From positions 1 to 64,000 of the forward strand of contig JABCYW010000013.1 of the NCBI GenBank assembly GCA_013289985.1: 64,000 nt of DNA. The letters are read 5' to 3'. Made by a program: the position numbers and the translations under genes. The notes beneath the pieces were generated by a model. The model did no database searches and was not told where the DNA came from. It saw only the letters and a list, made by a program, of their open reading frames with translations. This document shows, one piece after another, positions 10,064 to 18,691 of this stretch. Source of the stretch: Betaproteobacteria bacterium. Lineage in GTDB: Bacteria; Pseudomonadota; Gammaproteobacteria; Burkholderiales; Burkholderiaceae_C. Every line of letters begins with the position of its first letter. Position 1 is the stretch's first letter.

Positions 10064-10145
10064 GGAGAGGGGAACCTCTCCAACGCAATCGCGACTCGCG
10101 CCCGGACGCCGGGACTCGGATACAGCAGAGCTCACCTTCTCTGCT
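10064..10145 (+). other. structured leader region with three perfect hairpins
   Basis: Three perfect stem-loops sit in tandem upstream of the gene starting at 10283: GGAGAGG-GGAA-CCTCTCC (10064-10081), CCCGG-ACG-CCGGG (10101-10113) and AGCAGAG-8 nt-CTCTGCT (10124-10145). The last is followed by CTTGCTCC and could terminate transcription. The 291-bp gap 9992-10282 holds no credible protein gene. I could not match it to a known riboswitch. Confidence 0.4.
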
Positions 10146-10282
10146 CTTGCTCCGGTGGTGTTGGCCACCGCAACCAGAAGTCTGACCCAGGATTGGAACT
10201 TCGCGTGCGCCACATCCTGGACATCGAGCCGAAAGGCTCCACCGTGCACGCCATGGCGCCGACATCAACTTGGAGCATCGCA

Positions 10283-11476
10283 ATGAATCAACGAAAGTAC
10301 AAAGGCCTGTTCGCACTCCTCTGCAAGAGCTCGAGTGCCCTTGTCGACGAGCGATGGCCCAAGGCGAAATGGTTGCTTACTCTCTGCGTGCTGCTGCTTG
10401 CTGGACTCAACCCGGCGCATGCCCTGATTGCCGGCGGCATGGTGTCCAACAACTACACCGTTCCTGCGGTCGCGGGCGGCTATACGAACATGAGCGCCGA
10501 CGTCCGCGTCACTAAAGAGCCGGGCACGAACGGCAATACATTCTGGTCTACGCAGTTTTTCTACGGTGACGGCACCGGCGGCTACATCGGCATGCAGCAG
10601 AACGATGGCAGCACCAAAATCGCCATCTTCTCGATTTGGAACGCGACGGGCTGGTCCAGCGGCTATAACGCCAACTGCAGCAACTTCGGGGGTGAGGGCT
10701 CCGGGGTCTCGTGCAAGGTCGCGTATCCCTGGGTACAGGGCCACAAGTACAGGTTCAGTGTCCTCAAGACGTCTTCCAGTGCTCTCAACGAAACCTGGGC
10801 CGGGCAGATCACTGACCTCAGCACCGGAACCACGCAGACCATCGGCGAAATCCAGCAGGGGGTCAAAGCCGTCGGCCTGACGAGCGTTTCCCAGTTTGTC
10901 GAGAATTTCGCTCAAGGTTCGGAGCAATACAGTTCCTGCAGCCAGGTGCCGGCCGCAGTCGCGATCTTTTCAGGGGCCCAGATGGGTGGAAGCGCCCTGA
11001 AGGTCAGCGGTACGCAGACCTACGGCAATTGCGCGCCTATCGCGCAGAGCTATTGCACGCCGGACGACCGCTGCGTCGCACTCGTCAACTCCTCGGCGCC
11101 TACGGGAAACTATCGCCTGATGAACGGGATCAACAATCTGTGCAATGACACTCTGAGCGGCGGTTCGAGCCTGGGTCTTTGGACCTGCGCAGCGGGCAAT
11201 GCCGATCAGACCTTGGCGACGACCAGTATCGGCCAGTTGAGCCTGCCGCTGCGCGGCCTGTGCCTTCAAGGCAGTAGCAGCGGCGTGCAAGTGACCGCGC
11301 AGGCATGCTCGGCGAACTCCAATCAGGCGTGGGTGCCCTATGCGAGTTCCGGTGCACTCTTCAATGTGGGCGCAGAAACCTGCCTGGATGCCGCAGGCGG
11401 CGCAATCTTGGGGGCCAAAGTGCAGAGTTATTCCTGCACGGATTCGGCTTACCAACACTGGGTCGCTGTCCCCTGA
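10283..11476 (+). CDS. exported DUF3472-like protein with ricin-type lectin domain
   Basis: This 397-residue protein has an unusually long N-region followed by the hydrophobic stretch WLLTLCVLLLAGLNPAHA, so it is probably secreted with cleavage near residue 48. The ATG at 10283 has GGAG seven bases upstream. The middle region (GDGTGGYIGMQQNDG, IFSIWNATG, FGGEGSGVSC) is the same DUF3472-like fold as in the preceding lipoprotein. The C-terminal 130 residues form a cysteine-rich ricin-B-like module (NNLCNDTLSGGSSLGLWTC, CLDAAGG, YQHWVAVP). Unlike its neighbour it has no lipobox, so the pair probably acts as one anchored and one released binding protein. A possible structured leader lies upstream. 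Confidence 0.7.
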   Translation: MNQRKYKGLFALLCKSSSALVDERWPKAKWLLTLCVLLLAGLNPAHALIAGGMVSNNYTVPAVAGGYTNMSADVRVTKEPGTNGNTFWSTQFFYGDGTGGYIGMQQNDGSTKIAIFSIWNATGWSSGYNANCSNFGGEGSGVSCKVAYPWVQGHKYRFSVLKTSSSALNETWAGQITDLSTGTTQTIGEIQQGVKAVGLTSVSQFVENFAQGSEQYSSCSQVPAAVAIFSGAQMGGSALKVSGTQTYGNCAPIAQSYCTPDDRCVALVNSSAPTGNYRLMNGINNLCNDTLSGGSSLGLWTCAAGNADQTLATTSIGQLSLPLRGLCLQGSSSGVQVTAQACSANSNQAWVPYASSGALFNVGAETCLDAAGGAILGAKVQSYSCTDSAYQHWVAVP

Positions 11477-11539
11477 TGCCTTCGAGCGGCAAGCCTTCTG
11501 TCCTGCAATGACATGGGCTGATGCCAAGCTAACACTTGC

Positions 11540-12286
11540 CTATCTGGTGGAAAGCGTGCAAAACGCGGACGCGAACTCCTTGGCGGCGGCATCGATATGG
11601 GCCAATCCAGTGTCGAACGACCATCGTCGGATCGACGGAGTCTCCGAGAAGCCCGCTTCGGCGAGGAGCGTCGCTGTCGCGAGTGCGTGGAACACTCCTG
11701 CCAGCATCGAAGATGCGATGTGCATGCCCGCAACGTCGCTGAGCCCGGCGTCGAGAAGGTTTGGCGCAAAAGCCACCGTCGCCGCCTTGAGTCGGATGGC
11801 CTCGGCAATCGCCATTCCGGTCGCACGCTCAAGAAGAGCAGGTGTGAGCGTCTCCGGGTTGCCGAGGCCGATAACCATGATCGACCTTGGAGCCAGGCGA
11901 TCGGGCAGAGAGGCCAGATGCAGCGTCTCGAGTTGCTGTGCCTTGAAGGCGCCACCCGCGCGCATCCGGGTCAGGAGCCTGTCCAGCGACTGGTCGAGGC
12001 TGAGCATGCCGCCACCGAGAGACGCGCCCGCGGCTTCCTGTTCGAACATGCATGCAAAGGAGAGGTCGACCTTGGCGTCCTTCGGGCCCCAGGCAACCAC
12101 ATCGAACTCCACGCCGTGAAAGCTGCCAAGCGCGTACCGAGGTGCTCGTGAACCTGCTTCGCACTCGCCGGAATCACCGGATGTCTGCAATTTCGTCAGT
12201 CCTTGGGAGATCTCGTCCATGGCGCCGGATCGTCCTGGAATGCGGAATCGGACGTGATTCCTGGATTTTGCAGGTTCACGAATCAT
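11540..12286 (-). CDS. stand-alone M17 leucyl-aminopeptidase N-terminal-domain protein
   Basis: This 248-residue protein resembles only the N-terminal, macro-like domain of M17 leucine aminopeptidases: VDLSFACMFEQEAAG, SLPDRLAPRSIMVIGLGNPE and HALATATLLAEAGF. No catalytic C-terminal domain with the metal-binding NTDAEGR motif follows, so it is not expected to be a peptidase. The ATG at 12286 overlaps the end of the DUF1275 gene by 11 bp; a second ATG at 12220 would give 226 residues and has AGGA further upstream. The gene runs convergently toward the lectin gene at 11476. Function unknown; co-translation with DUF1275 is inferred from the overlap. Confidence 0.55.
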   Translation of the reverse strand: MIREPAKSRNHVRFRIPGRSGAMDEISQGLTKLQTSGDSGECEAGSRAPRYALGSFHGVEFDVVAWGPKDAKVDLSFACMFEQEAAGASLGGGMLSLDQSLDRLLTRMRAGGAFKAQQLETLHLASLPDRLAPRSIMVIGLGNPETLTPALLERATGMAIAEAIRLKAATVAFAPNLLDAGLSDVAGMHIASSMLAGVFHALATATLLAEAGFSETPSIRRWSFDTGLAHIDAAAKEFASAFCTLSTR

Positions 12287-12950
12287 TTCTCGATTCGGGC
12301 ATCAGGACGGGGATCAGAGCGAAGATTGGCGGCACGGCGAAGCACCACGTGCCGAATCGAGCAAAAACGATTGCGCCGGCCGCGCAGCCGAGTGCGAAGC
12401 CAATCACGTTGGCCGACATCTTCTCCAGGCGCGCCCGGGCAGTGATCCTTGCTTCGGCCGTTGTGCCCCGGATCAGATCCGCGATGTCGATCATGATCTG
12501 GGTCGTCGTACCTGTCATGAGTGTCGTCGGCGGGGCCGTGCCCAGGTGAATGCGCGACGCGGCATTCTGAATGGCCATTGCAGAGACCAGCACCATGCCA
12601 GTGATGAACATCCCGATCTCGCCTCCCTGCTTGAACGGCCCGAGTTGGACTGCCAGTACGGCCCCGATCGCAAGCAGGGCAAGCTCGATCGACAGCATCG
12701 TTCGCAGGATGGGCAATCCCATCCCGGGCAGCAAGAAACTGAACATTCGCGTTGAGACAATGACGGCGCAGAACACCGGCAGGGCGGCCAGCTTGGCTGC
12801 GGCTCCCGCCGAGCCGAGCACGAGGGATGCGCCCAGTGTCACGAAATTCCCGGTGACGTGAGCCGTGAAAAGTCCTTGCAGTGCCAGAAAGCCCGCGGTG
12901 TCCACGTAGCCCGCGTTGACGCTCATGAAAACAGGTACGGTGAGCTTCAT
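12276..12950 (-). CDS. DUF1275 (YoaK-family) inner-membrane protein
   Basis: This 224-residue membrane protein starts at MKLTVPVFMSVNAGYVDT, the usual beginning of DUF1275 proteins, with FLALQGLFTAHVTGNFVTLG next; six hydrophobic segments are predicted by eye. The family is widespread, with no established biochemical role. Its 3' end overlaps the downstream M17-domain gene. It is separated from the porin stop at 13318 by 367 bp, so it probably has its own promoter. Confidence 0.85.
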   Translation of the reverse strand: MKLTVPVFMSVNAGYVDTAGFLALQGLFTAHVTGNFVTLGASLVLGSAGAAAKLAALPVFCAVIVSTRMFSFLLPGMGLPILRTMLSIELALLAIGAVLAVQLGPFKQGGEIGMFITGMVLVSAMAIQNAASRIHLGTAPPTTLMTGTTTQIMIDIADLIRGTTAEARITARARLEKMSANVIGFALGCAAGAIVFARFGTWCFAVPPIFALIPVLMPESRNDS

Positions 12951-13317
12951 GTCTGGAGTCTCTTGGAGGGGAGGTCGAACCCGAGGAGCGATGGGCCGGC
13001 GGCGCGGATGCTGGAGAGTGGTTTCGTGCCTGCCCGGCACTCAGGTGACAGGTTAGGACGACACGATCACCCGTACCAGGCCCGGTAGGCCGATCCGGGC
13101 TCGGCCATAGGAGATAGCTCTGGCGTCCGGTGGTGCCGGGCGCGAAAGGAAGCTCGGGCAAGATCCCACGCTGGAGCGCGAGTGTCAACCTGCGGAATTC
13201 CAAACGACCAAGGTTCGGCAAGGCCATGCCCAGGTCGAAAATGGCGGGGCGAACGAGATGCCAGCCGCGCCGCGGCAGGCCCATGCGTTCGCCCCGGTCG
13301 CCGGAAGGCGCCGCAGG
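12951..13317. other. intergenic region, no gene recognised
   Basis: This 367-bp interval lies between the DUF1275 start and the porin stop. A minus-strand open frame crosses it (from 13284), but it has no family signature and runs on out of frame over the DUF1275 gene. I see no RNA gene or repeat in it; it presumably holds the DUF1275 promoter. Confidence 0.4.
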
Positions 13318-14811
13318 TCACCAGGTGGCGCGAAGCCCGACGGCGATCACGGACGGGCTCGAACCGGTGGCCGGTGTCGTGTCGTTGATCGCGAAGTCCA
13401 TGAAGGCGTTGGCCTCGTTGCGGATCTTCGAGTAGTACGCCCACGCGGCGAAGTTCTTGTTGAACTGGTGCTCCGGCCCGATCGTGAGTTGTTGCGAACC
13501 GCTCTTCGGACCAGCGCGCAAGTAGCCCACGATGACGTGCGAGCTGCCCTGTACCTGGCCGCCCGCCGAGATGCCGACCTTGAGGCTGTCCTTTTCGTCG
13601 AGCTTCTGCACGGCGGAGAAGTAGGCCTGGTTCTGGCGCAGGTCGCCGTCGAACACCTTGTAGTCCAGGCGCTGGACAACTGCTGTCAGGCGAATCGACG
13701 GCTGGGGCGTGTACGCCACCCCGAGCTTCATGCCGCTGTCCGTGCCGTCCGAGTTGAACCCGATGTGAGCCTCATAGGCCGCCACCATGAGCAAGGGCCC
13801 TTGCTCATAGGTGACCTCGGAGGAGATCAGATGCGGGTTGCGCCCGGTGCAGCGGGTGTATGTCTTGCCCGAGTCCAGGATGCCCGGGCCCGCCGGATTC
13901 GGGCCGATGTAGTCGGCCCCGCCGTAGCCCGAACTGGAGGCGGTCGTCAGGTTCGGGCACGACGCGACCGTGGCGCCGTTGTTGCCGTTGCCTCCCGGGT
14001 AGTTGAAGCTGCCGCTGCCTGTCTTGACCTCCCCTGCCTCGTACGCGAGGCGAAAGCGCAGGCCGTTCAGGTCGGGCGACCAGTACTGCACCAGGTTGTG
14101 TTCCCTTCGATCGAACGTGGCGTTGTCCGAGAGCGCGTCCATGGAGGCCCCGGAGCCGTTGCCCATGATGCTCATGTAGGCGCCGGTGTTCGTATAGTAG
14201 GGATCGAAACTGATCGTCGAATAGGTGTAGGGCGTCGACCAGCTGCCCAGCATGACACGCCCCCAACGCTTGCTGTCCAGGCCGACGCCCGAGTCGCGGT
14301 TGGCCCAGGTCTGCGCGGGAACATGCAAGCCACCCCCGCCGTCGGCTGCGGCGCTGCTTTCCAGCTGCCAGACACCCTTCAGATCGGAGTCGATCCGGAT
14401 GTCGCCGCGGAATCCGAGGACGGACCGCTGGTTCCTCAATCGATCGTGAGCGGGTTGGCCCTGCGAGATGAATGGCGAATTCCATCCGGCGGACAGCGTC
14501 GCGGCACCGCCGCCGTTGAGGGGCAGGTTTGAATTGCAGGTCGAGCACGAATCGCCGCTGCCGCCTTCGGTGGCATAGGTCGGGCCGGTTCTCAGAAGTT
14601 CATAGGCCAGCTGGACACGGCCGTAGATCTCGACCTTGTTGCCGTCTCCCCAAGTGACGGCATCGACGGCATGGACGGGCGCCTCCAGCGCGAGCGTCAG
14701 CAACAGTCCTTTCAGCGCAATGCCGCCACAGCGCTCGGCGGCTGCGGAAAGTCGAAGGGACTTCTTCTTGCTGTCCGTCCAATTGGAATCTGAATTCACG
14801 ACGATCTCCAT
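13318..14811 (-). CDS. outer-membrane porin (Gram-negative Porin_4 type)
   Basis: This 497-residue protein is a general-type porin. The start at 14811 is fixed by AGGAG five bases upstream; upstream in-frame ATGs lack this. A long N-terminal export region ends near VHAVDA, then the typical first strand KVEIYGRVQLAYE follows. Later motifs include SVLGFRGDIRIDSDLKGVWQLES, WGRVMLGSWSTPY, LVQYWSPDLNGLRFRLAYEAGE and the C-terminal aromatic end VIAVGLRATW. It is longer than the usual 350-400 residues because of extended loops containing several Cys (SCSTCNS, TRCTG). It lies downstream of dctA in the same direction after about 200 bp and may supply the same small organic acids across the outer membrane. 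Confidence 0.88.
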   Translation of the reverse strand: MEIVVNSDSNWTDSKKKSLRLSAAAERCGGIALKGLLLTLALEAPVHAVDAVTWGDGNKVEIYGRVQLAYELLRTGPTYATEGGSGDSCSTCNSNLPLNGGGAATLSAGWNSPFISQGQPAHDRLRNQRSVLGFRGDIRIDSDLKGVWQLESSAAADGGGGLHVPAQTWANRDSGVGLDSKRWGRVMLGSWSTPYTYSTISFDPYYTNTGAYMSIMGNGSGASMDALSDNATFDRREHNLVQYWSPDLNGLRFRLAYEAGEVKTGSGSFNYPGGNGNNGATVASCPNLTTASSSGYGGADYIGPNPAGPGILDSGKTYTRCTGRNPHLISSEVTYEQGPLLMVAAYEAHIGFNSDGTDSGMKLGVAYTPQPSIRLTAVVQRLDYKVFDGDLRQNQAYFSAVQKLDEKDSLKVGISAGGQVQGSSHVIVGYLRAGPKSGSQQLTIGPEHQFNKNFAAWAYYSKIRNEANAFMDFAINDTTPATGSSPSVIAVGLRATW

Positions 14812-15008
14812 GGGGTCTCCTGGTTCTTGAAACATGGGCGATACCTGGGTACATCTGACGGAGCGCGCAGTCGCCCGGGTGCTGGCGCGCGCCTGTCCGC
14901 GACCGGCGCCCATTCGGGGCGTCGTTCGAGAACGAATGAATTTCGAGGGGGGCAACAGGCGCCCGCGCGAGCGCCCGGTGGCGGCGCGGAAGAATTGCGC
15001 GAGGCGCG

Positions 15009-16319
15009 CTAGTCCGCCGCAGACTTCTTCAGCACGCTCAACTTCTCGACGTCGAGCTCGTTTTCCCAGCGGGCCATGACGACCGTCGCGACGCCGTTGC
15101 CGATCATGTTGACCAACGCGCGGGCCTCACTCATGAAGCGATCGATGCCGAGGATCAGCGCCATGCCGGCGACAGGAATCGAGGGAACCACCGTGAGCGT
15201 TCCCACCAGTGCAACGAAAGACGCGCCCTGGACGCCGCTGGCACCCTTCGACGTCAGCATGGCGACGGCGAAGATGCCCAGTTGCTGAGCGAGCGTCAGG
15301 TCGGTGTTCGTGGCCTGGGCGACGAAGAGCGCGGCCATCGTCATGTAGATGCTGGTGCCGTCGGTGTTGAAGGTGTAGCCCGTGGGAACGACCAGGCCGA
15401 CCAGGCTTTTCGAGCAGCCGAGCCGTTCGAGCTTTTCCATGAGGGTGGGCAACGCCGGATCGGACGAGCTGGTGCCAAGAACGATCAGGATCTCTTCCTT
15501 GATGTAGACCAGGAAGCGGAAGATGCTGAACCCCGCCAGCCGCGCGATGACGCCCAGCACGACGAACACGAAGATGAAGGACGTGAGGTAGAACGTTCCG
15601 ATCAGCTTGGCCAGCGGCCCGAGGGCCGCGATGCCGTACTTGCCGACCGTGAACGCCATGGCGCCGAAGGCACCGATGGGGGCGAACTTCATGATCAGCG
15701 AGACCACGCTGAAGACGGCCTTGGAAAAGGCATCCATGAGCTTCGTCACCGGCTCCGCCTGCGCTCCTCCCATCGACAGCGCCAGCCCGAACAGCACCGC
15801 CACCAGCAGCACCGGCAGGATGTCGCCCTTGGCGAAGGCATCGACGAAGGTGTTGGGGATGATGTTGAGCAGGAAGTCGGTTGCCGACATCTGCTTGGCC
15901 TGGCCCGCGTAGGCGACCACGGCCTTCGCGTCCAGCGTCTTGGCGTCCACATTGAAGCCGCTGCCGGGGCGTAGCCAGTTGGCCACGGCCATGCCGATGG
16001 CGAGCGCCAGCGTCGAGACGACCTCGAAATAGAGCAGTGCCTTGCCGCCGATGCGACCGACCTTCTTGATGTTCTGCATTCCGGCGATGCCGGAAACGAC
16101 GGTGCAGAACACGACCAGCGTGATGACCATCTTGATCAGCTTGATGAACCCGTCTCCGAAGGGTTTCATCTCGATGGCGGTCGCGGGCCAGAGGTAGCCC
16201 ACGAGCGCGCCGATGGTGATCGCCGCGAGCACCTGGACGTACAGGATCCGGTACCAACGTTTGGTCTCGTGCGCGGCTGGGGCCGGCCGGGTGGGAATCG
16301 ATGCAATGCTTGTGTTCAT
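15009..16319 (-). CDS. dctA: C4-dicarboxylate:cation symporter DctA
   Basis: This 436-residue inner-membrane transporter belongs to the DAACS family. It matches DctA throughout: [38 protein letters not shown], the serine-rich re-entrant loop [21 protein letters not shown] and the substrate-site segment [20 protein letters not shown]. It is expected to import succinate, fumarate, malate or related acids. The start at 16319 has GGAGACT upstream. A perfect GGCAATCGATTGCC palindrome lies 35-48 bases before the ATG and is identical to the one in front of the catabolic operon at 20414, so it is probably repressed by the LacI protein at 20559. DctA would then import either the inducer-related acid or an end product. 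Confidence 0.95.
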   Translation of the reverse strand: MNTSIASIPTRPAPAAHETKRWYRILYVQVLAAITIGALVGYLWPATAIEMKPFGDGFIKLIKMVITLVVFCTVVSGIAGMQNIKKVGRIGGKALLYFEVVSTLALAIGMAVANWLRPGSGFNVDAKTLDAKAVVAYAGQAKQMSATDFLLNIIPNTFVDAFAKGDILPVLLVAVLFGLALSMGGAQAEPVTKLMDAFSKAVFSVVSLIMKFAPIGAFGAMAFTVGKYGIAALGPLAKLIGTFYLTSFIFVFVVLGVIARLAGFSIFRFLVYIKEEILIVLGTSSSDPALPTLMEKLERLGCSKSLVGLVVPTGYTFNTDGTSIYMTMAALFVAQATNTDLTLAQQLGIFAVAMLTSKGASGVQGASFVALVGTLTVVPSIPVAGMALILGIDRFMSEARALVNMIGNGVATVVMARWENELDVEKLSVLKKSAAD

Positions 16320-16353
16320 CTTGAGTCTCCATCCAGGTTGGAAGTTGATTTGA

Positions 16354-16367
16354 GGCAATCGATTGCC
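16354..16367. promoter_or_regulatory. LacI-family operator upstream of dctA
   Basis: Perfect 14-bp palindrome GGCAATCGATTGCC. The same 14 bases occur at 20414-20427, and a one-base variant at 20533-20546 precedes the LacI regulator. The odd CG centre and length are typical of LacI-family operators. Confidence 0.8.
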
Positions 16368-16421
16368 CTCTTGGTCGTACTGAGAATCTGCGAACGCATC
16401 GGGCTTGGACCGTCTGCGCCG

Positions 16422-16772
16422 CTACGGCGAGTTGGGCATGACCAGCAGCAGCGTGCAGGAGCGGGTGCTGCGATTGGTCAGGCGGCGAGCTTCGCCAGGC
16501 TCGAAACGGACGCTGTCCAGAGGGCCGAGTTCGGTGACATGCGTGCCTTTGGCGCCGATGGACTCGACTTCGATCACGCCTTCGAGCACCACATAGAACT
16601 TCTCGACGGAGGCCGCCGACGAAGTCGTTCCACCGCCTGGTTCGATGACGGACAAGCCCAGCCAGGCCGTATCGCTGGTTCCGGCTTCCCGGCCCTGAAG
16701 GCGACGCATCTGCATGCGGTCATGTCCGGGTGCCGAGTAGGGCGGCGCTGCCGCCGCGCGCATGATGTTCAT
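16422..16772 (-). CDS. small cupin-domain protein
   Basis: This 116-residue single-domain cupin has WLGLSVIEPGGGTTSSAASVEKFYVVLEG (cupin motif 1 region, without the full HxH) and GPLDSVRFEPGEARRLTNRS (motif 2 region). Metal-binding histidines are largely missing, so it may be non-metallic. It starts seven bases after the stop of the MDR reductase and is the last gene of the five-gene operon, before the dctA operator. Role in the pathway unknown; small cupins often act as lactone or keto-acid isomerases or as accessory binding proteins. Confidence 0.7.
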   Translation of the reverse strand: MNIMRAAAAPPYSAPGHDRMQMRRLQGREAGTSDTAWLGLSVIEPGGGTTSSAASVEKFYVVLEGVIEVESIGAKGTHVTELGPLDSVRFEPGEARRLTNRSTRSCTLLLVMPNSP

Positions 16773-16779
16773 GCCCGGC

Positions 16780-17772
16780 TCACGGCACCAGCACCACGCG
16801 CTCGATCGAGCCGGCGAGTACCTGGCGATAGGCGTCGCCTGCCTGGTCGAGCCCGAAGAGGTTGGCCCCCTCGACGCTGAAGGCCTGCAGCGATCCATCA
16901 ATGAACCCTGGTCGCAAGTCGTCGAGTACCTGTGCGCATTGCGTCGCGGTGAGCTTCAGGCTGTCGACTCCCAGCATCTGCAGATTGCGTCGGTAGAACG
17001 ACAGGATATCGAACGGGACCGTCTTCTCGATGGTCGAGATGAGGATCTGGGTGCCGCCAGTGGCCAGGGCGTCGAGCGCGGCCTGGAAGTACGGCGACCC
17101 TACCGTGTTGTAGGCGATGTCCGCGCCCTTGCCCGCCGTGGCCTCCCGGATGGCTTGGACCAGCCCGGGATCCTCTCCGTCGAGCATGCGGACGGCGCTG
17201 CTGGCGTGGCCGAGGTACGCGGCGTTGCCCCGATCCACGCCGATGACCGTGGCGCCGGCGCGCGTGGCCAGCTGGACGGCGGCCTGGCCGACCTTGCCGT
17301 TGGCGCCGAAGACGACCACGTGCTGGCCGGCACGCAGGCCGGCGCGCCTCAGGCCCTCGCCGGCGGTGATGAACGGTACCCCGACCGTCGCCGCGGCAAT
17401 GGTGGGCACGCTGTCGGGCTTGCGGCTCAAGGCCGATATCGGGAGCACGAGGTGCGTGGCATGCGTGCCGTCGCGCGAAACGCCGAGGTCGCCGCCGGTT
17501 CCCCAGACTTCGACTCCCTGCCATTCCTTCGGCCCGGCGACGACGGTGCCGGCGTAGTCGCGCCCCGGCGTGCGCGGCCACACGGCGTGCGGCATGAAAC
17601 CCAGTGCGGCCTTCACGTCGCTTGGGTTTACCGCGGCGGCCTGCACGGCGACGACGGCGTGGCCCTGTGGTGCGTCGGGCAGGTCGGCCGCAATGACCTC
17701 GGGATCCAGCGCCGACGGGTCGGCGGCCTTCTCGGTCACGAGCAATCGGCGGCCCAGGGTCGGGGTGTTCAT
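16780..17772 (-). CDS. zinc-free MDR-superfamily quinone/enoyl reductase
   Basis: This 330-residue medium-chain reductase has a GroES-like N-terminal half (AAAVNPSDVKAALG, GRDYAGTVV) and a Rossmann half with VVFGANGKVGQAAVQLATRAGATVIG. Catalytic zinc cysteines are absent, as in zeta-crystallin-like NADPH:quinone reductases. AGAGG-type ribosome-binding sequence GAGGAA precedes the ATG at 17772. It follows the BKACE gene by 17 bp. In a ring-cleavage operon it could reduce an unsaturated intermediate (for example a maleylacetate-type compound), which is inference. Confidence 0.82.
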   Translation of the reverse strand: MNTPTLGRRLLVTEKAADPSALDPEVIAADLPDAPQGHAVVAVQAAAVNPSDVKAALGFMPHAVWPRTPGRDYAGTVVAGPKEWQGVEVWGTGGDLGVSRDGTHATHLVLPISALSRKPDSVPTIAAATVGVPFITAGEGLRRAGLRAGQHVVVFGANGKVGQAAVQLATRAGATVIGVDRGNAAYLGHASSAVRMLDGEDPGLVQAIREATAGKGADIAYNTVGSPYFQAALDALATGGTQILISTIEKTVPFDILSFYRRNLQMLGVDSLKLTATQCAQVLDDLRPGFIDGSLQAFSVEGANLFGLDQAGDAYRQVLAGSIERVVLVP

Positions 17773-17789
17773 GGCGTGTTCCTCTTTTC

Positions 17790-18680
17790 TCAGCGGATGT
17801 TGTTGGCGGGCAGGCGCCACGTCGCGCGGGCCTGCGTGGAAGATGCGAGTTGTCCGCCCAGGTCCTCGACGATTCGCCGGGCCTTGAACACCAGCTCCGC
17901 ATTGCTCTTCGCGAGCTGGCCACGGTCAAGGTAGATGGTGTCTTCCAGGCCGATGCGAACGTTCCCGCCGAGCAGGAAGGATTGCGCGACCGCCTGGAAG
18001 GCGTGGCGTCCCACCGCGAAGGCCGACCATTGCGCGCCTTCGGGCATCAGCGTGCGCGCGTAGGCGAGGGTGGCGGGCGTGAAGGGGAACGCGAATCGCA
18101 CCCCGGTCACGAGCGTGTAGAGCCCCGGGCCGTCGAGGGCGCCGTCGGCAACGAGTTGCTGCGCGAGGACGAGGTCTCCGCTGTCGAAGCATTCGAGCTC
18201 CGGCGTGACCCCGGCCGCACGGATGATGGCCGCCATGCGGGTGACGTTGCGCGGCGTGTTCATCACGACCTGGTCGCCCGAGTTCATCGTGTTGAGGTCG
18301 AGCGAGCAGATGTCGGGTTGGAACGCCACGATGTGCTCGACGCGGCGCTCCGGCGCCATGAGCGTGGTGCCCGCCGCGGCGAGTGCGGGGTTGCCCTCGC
18401 TCGGAACGAAGCGCCCGCCGGGCCCGGTGGTCAGGTTGATGATGAGGTCCGGGTCGTGGCGCCGGATCTGCTCCACCACGCGTCCGTACAGGTCCAGCTC
18501 CATCGACGGCACGCCGGTGAGCGGGTCCCTGACGTGGATATGTACCGCTGCGGCGCCGGCCTCCGCGGCGCGCAGCGATTCCTCCGCGATCTGCGCTGGG
18601 CCTATGGGCAGGTGAGGCGTCTGGTCGGGTCGCGTGAGGTTGCCCGTGACCGCGCAGGTGAGTATGGTGAGGTTGTTCAT
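17790..18680 (-). CDS. BKACE-family beta-keto acid cleavage enzyme (DUF849)
   Basis: This 296-residue protein matches the 3-keto-5-aminohexanoate cleavage enzyme family: ILTCAVTGNLTRP at the start, zinc ligands in VHIHVRD (His47, His49), NLTTGPGGRF and ELECFDSGDL. The family condenses a beta-keto acid with acetyl-CoA to give acetoacetate plus a new acyl-CoA. The gene is 11 bp from the SDR and 17 bp from the reductase, so it is a core operon member. Its presence suggests that the pathway passes through a beta-keto acid after ring cleavage. Confidence 0.88.
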   Translation of the reverse strand: MNNLTILTCAVTGNLTRPDQTPHLPIGPAQIAEESLRAAEAGAAAVHIHVRDPLTGVPSMELDLYGRVVEQIRRHDPDLIINLTTGPGGRFVPSEGNPALAAAGTTLMAPERRVEHIVAFQPDICSLDLNTMNSGDQVVMNTPRNVTRMAAIIRAAGVTPELECFDSGDLVLAQQLVADGALDGPGLYTLVTGVRFAFPFTPATLAYARTLMPEGAQWSAFAVGRHAFQAVAQSFLLGGNVRIGLEDTIYLDRGQLAKSNAELVFKARRIVEDLGGQLASSTQARATWRLPANNIR

Positions 18681-18691
18681 GAGAGCTTGTT

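Noticed and set aside
10064-10145. Glycine-type or other known riboswitch
   Set aside because: GGGAGAGG looked suggestive, but the conserved core elements of the glycine riboswitch and of other classes I know are absent.
12951-13317. Protein gene extending from the minus-strand frame starting at 13284
   Set aside because: It continues out of frame through the DUF1275 gene and shows no similarity to a known family.
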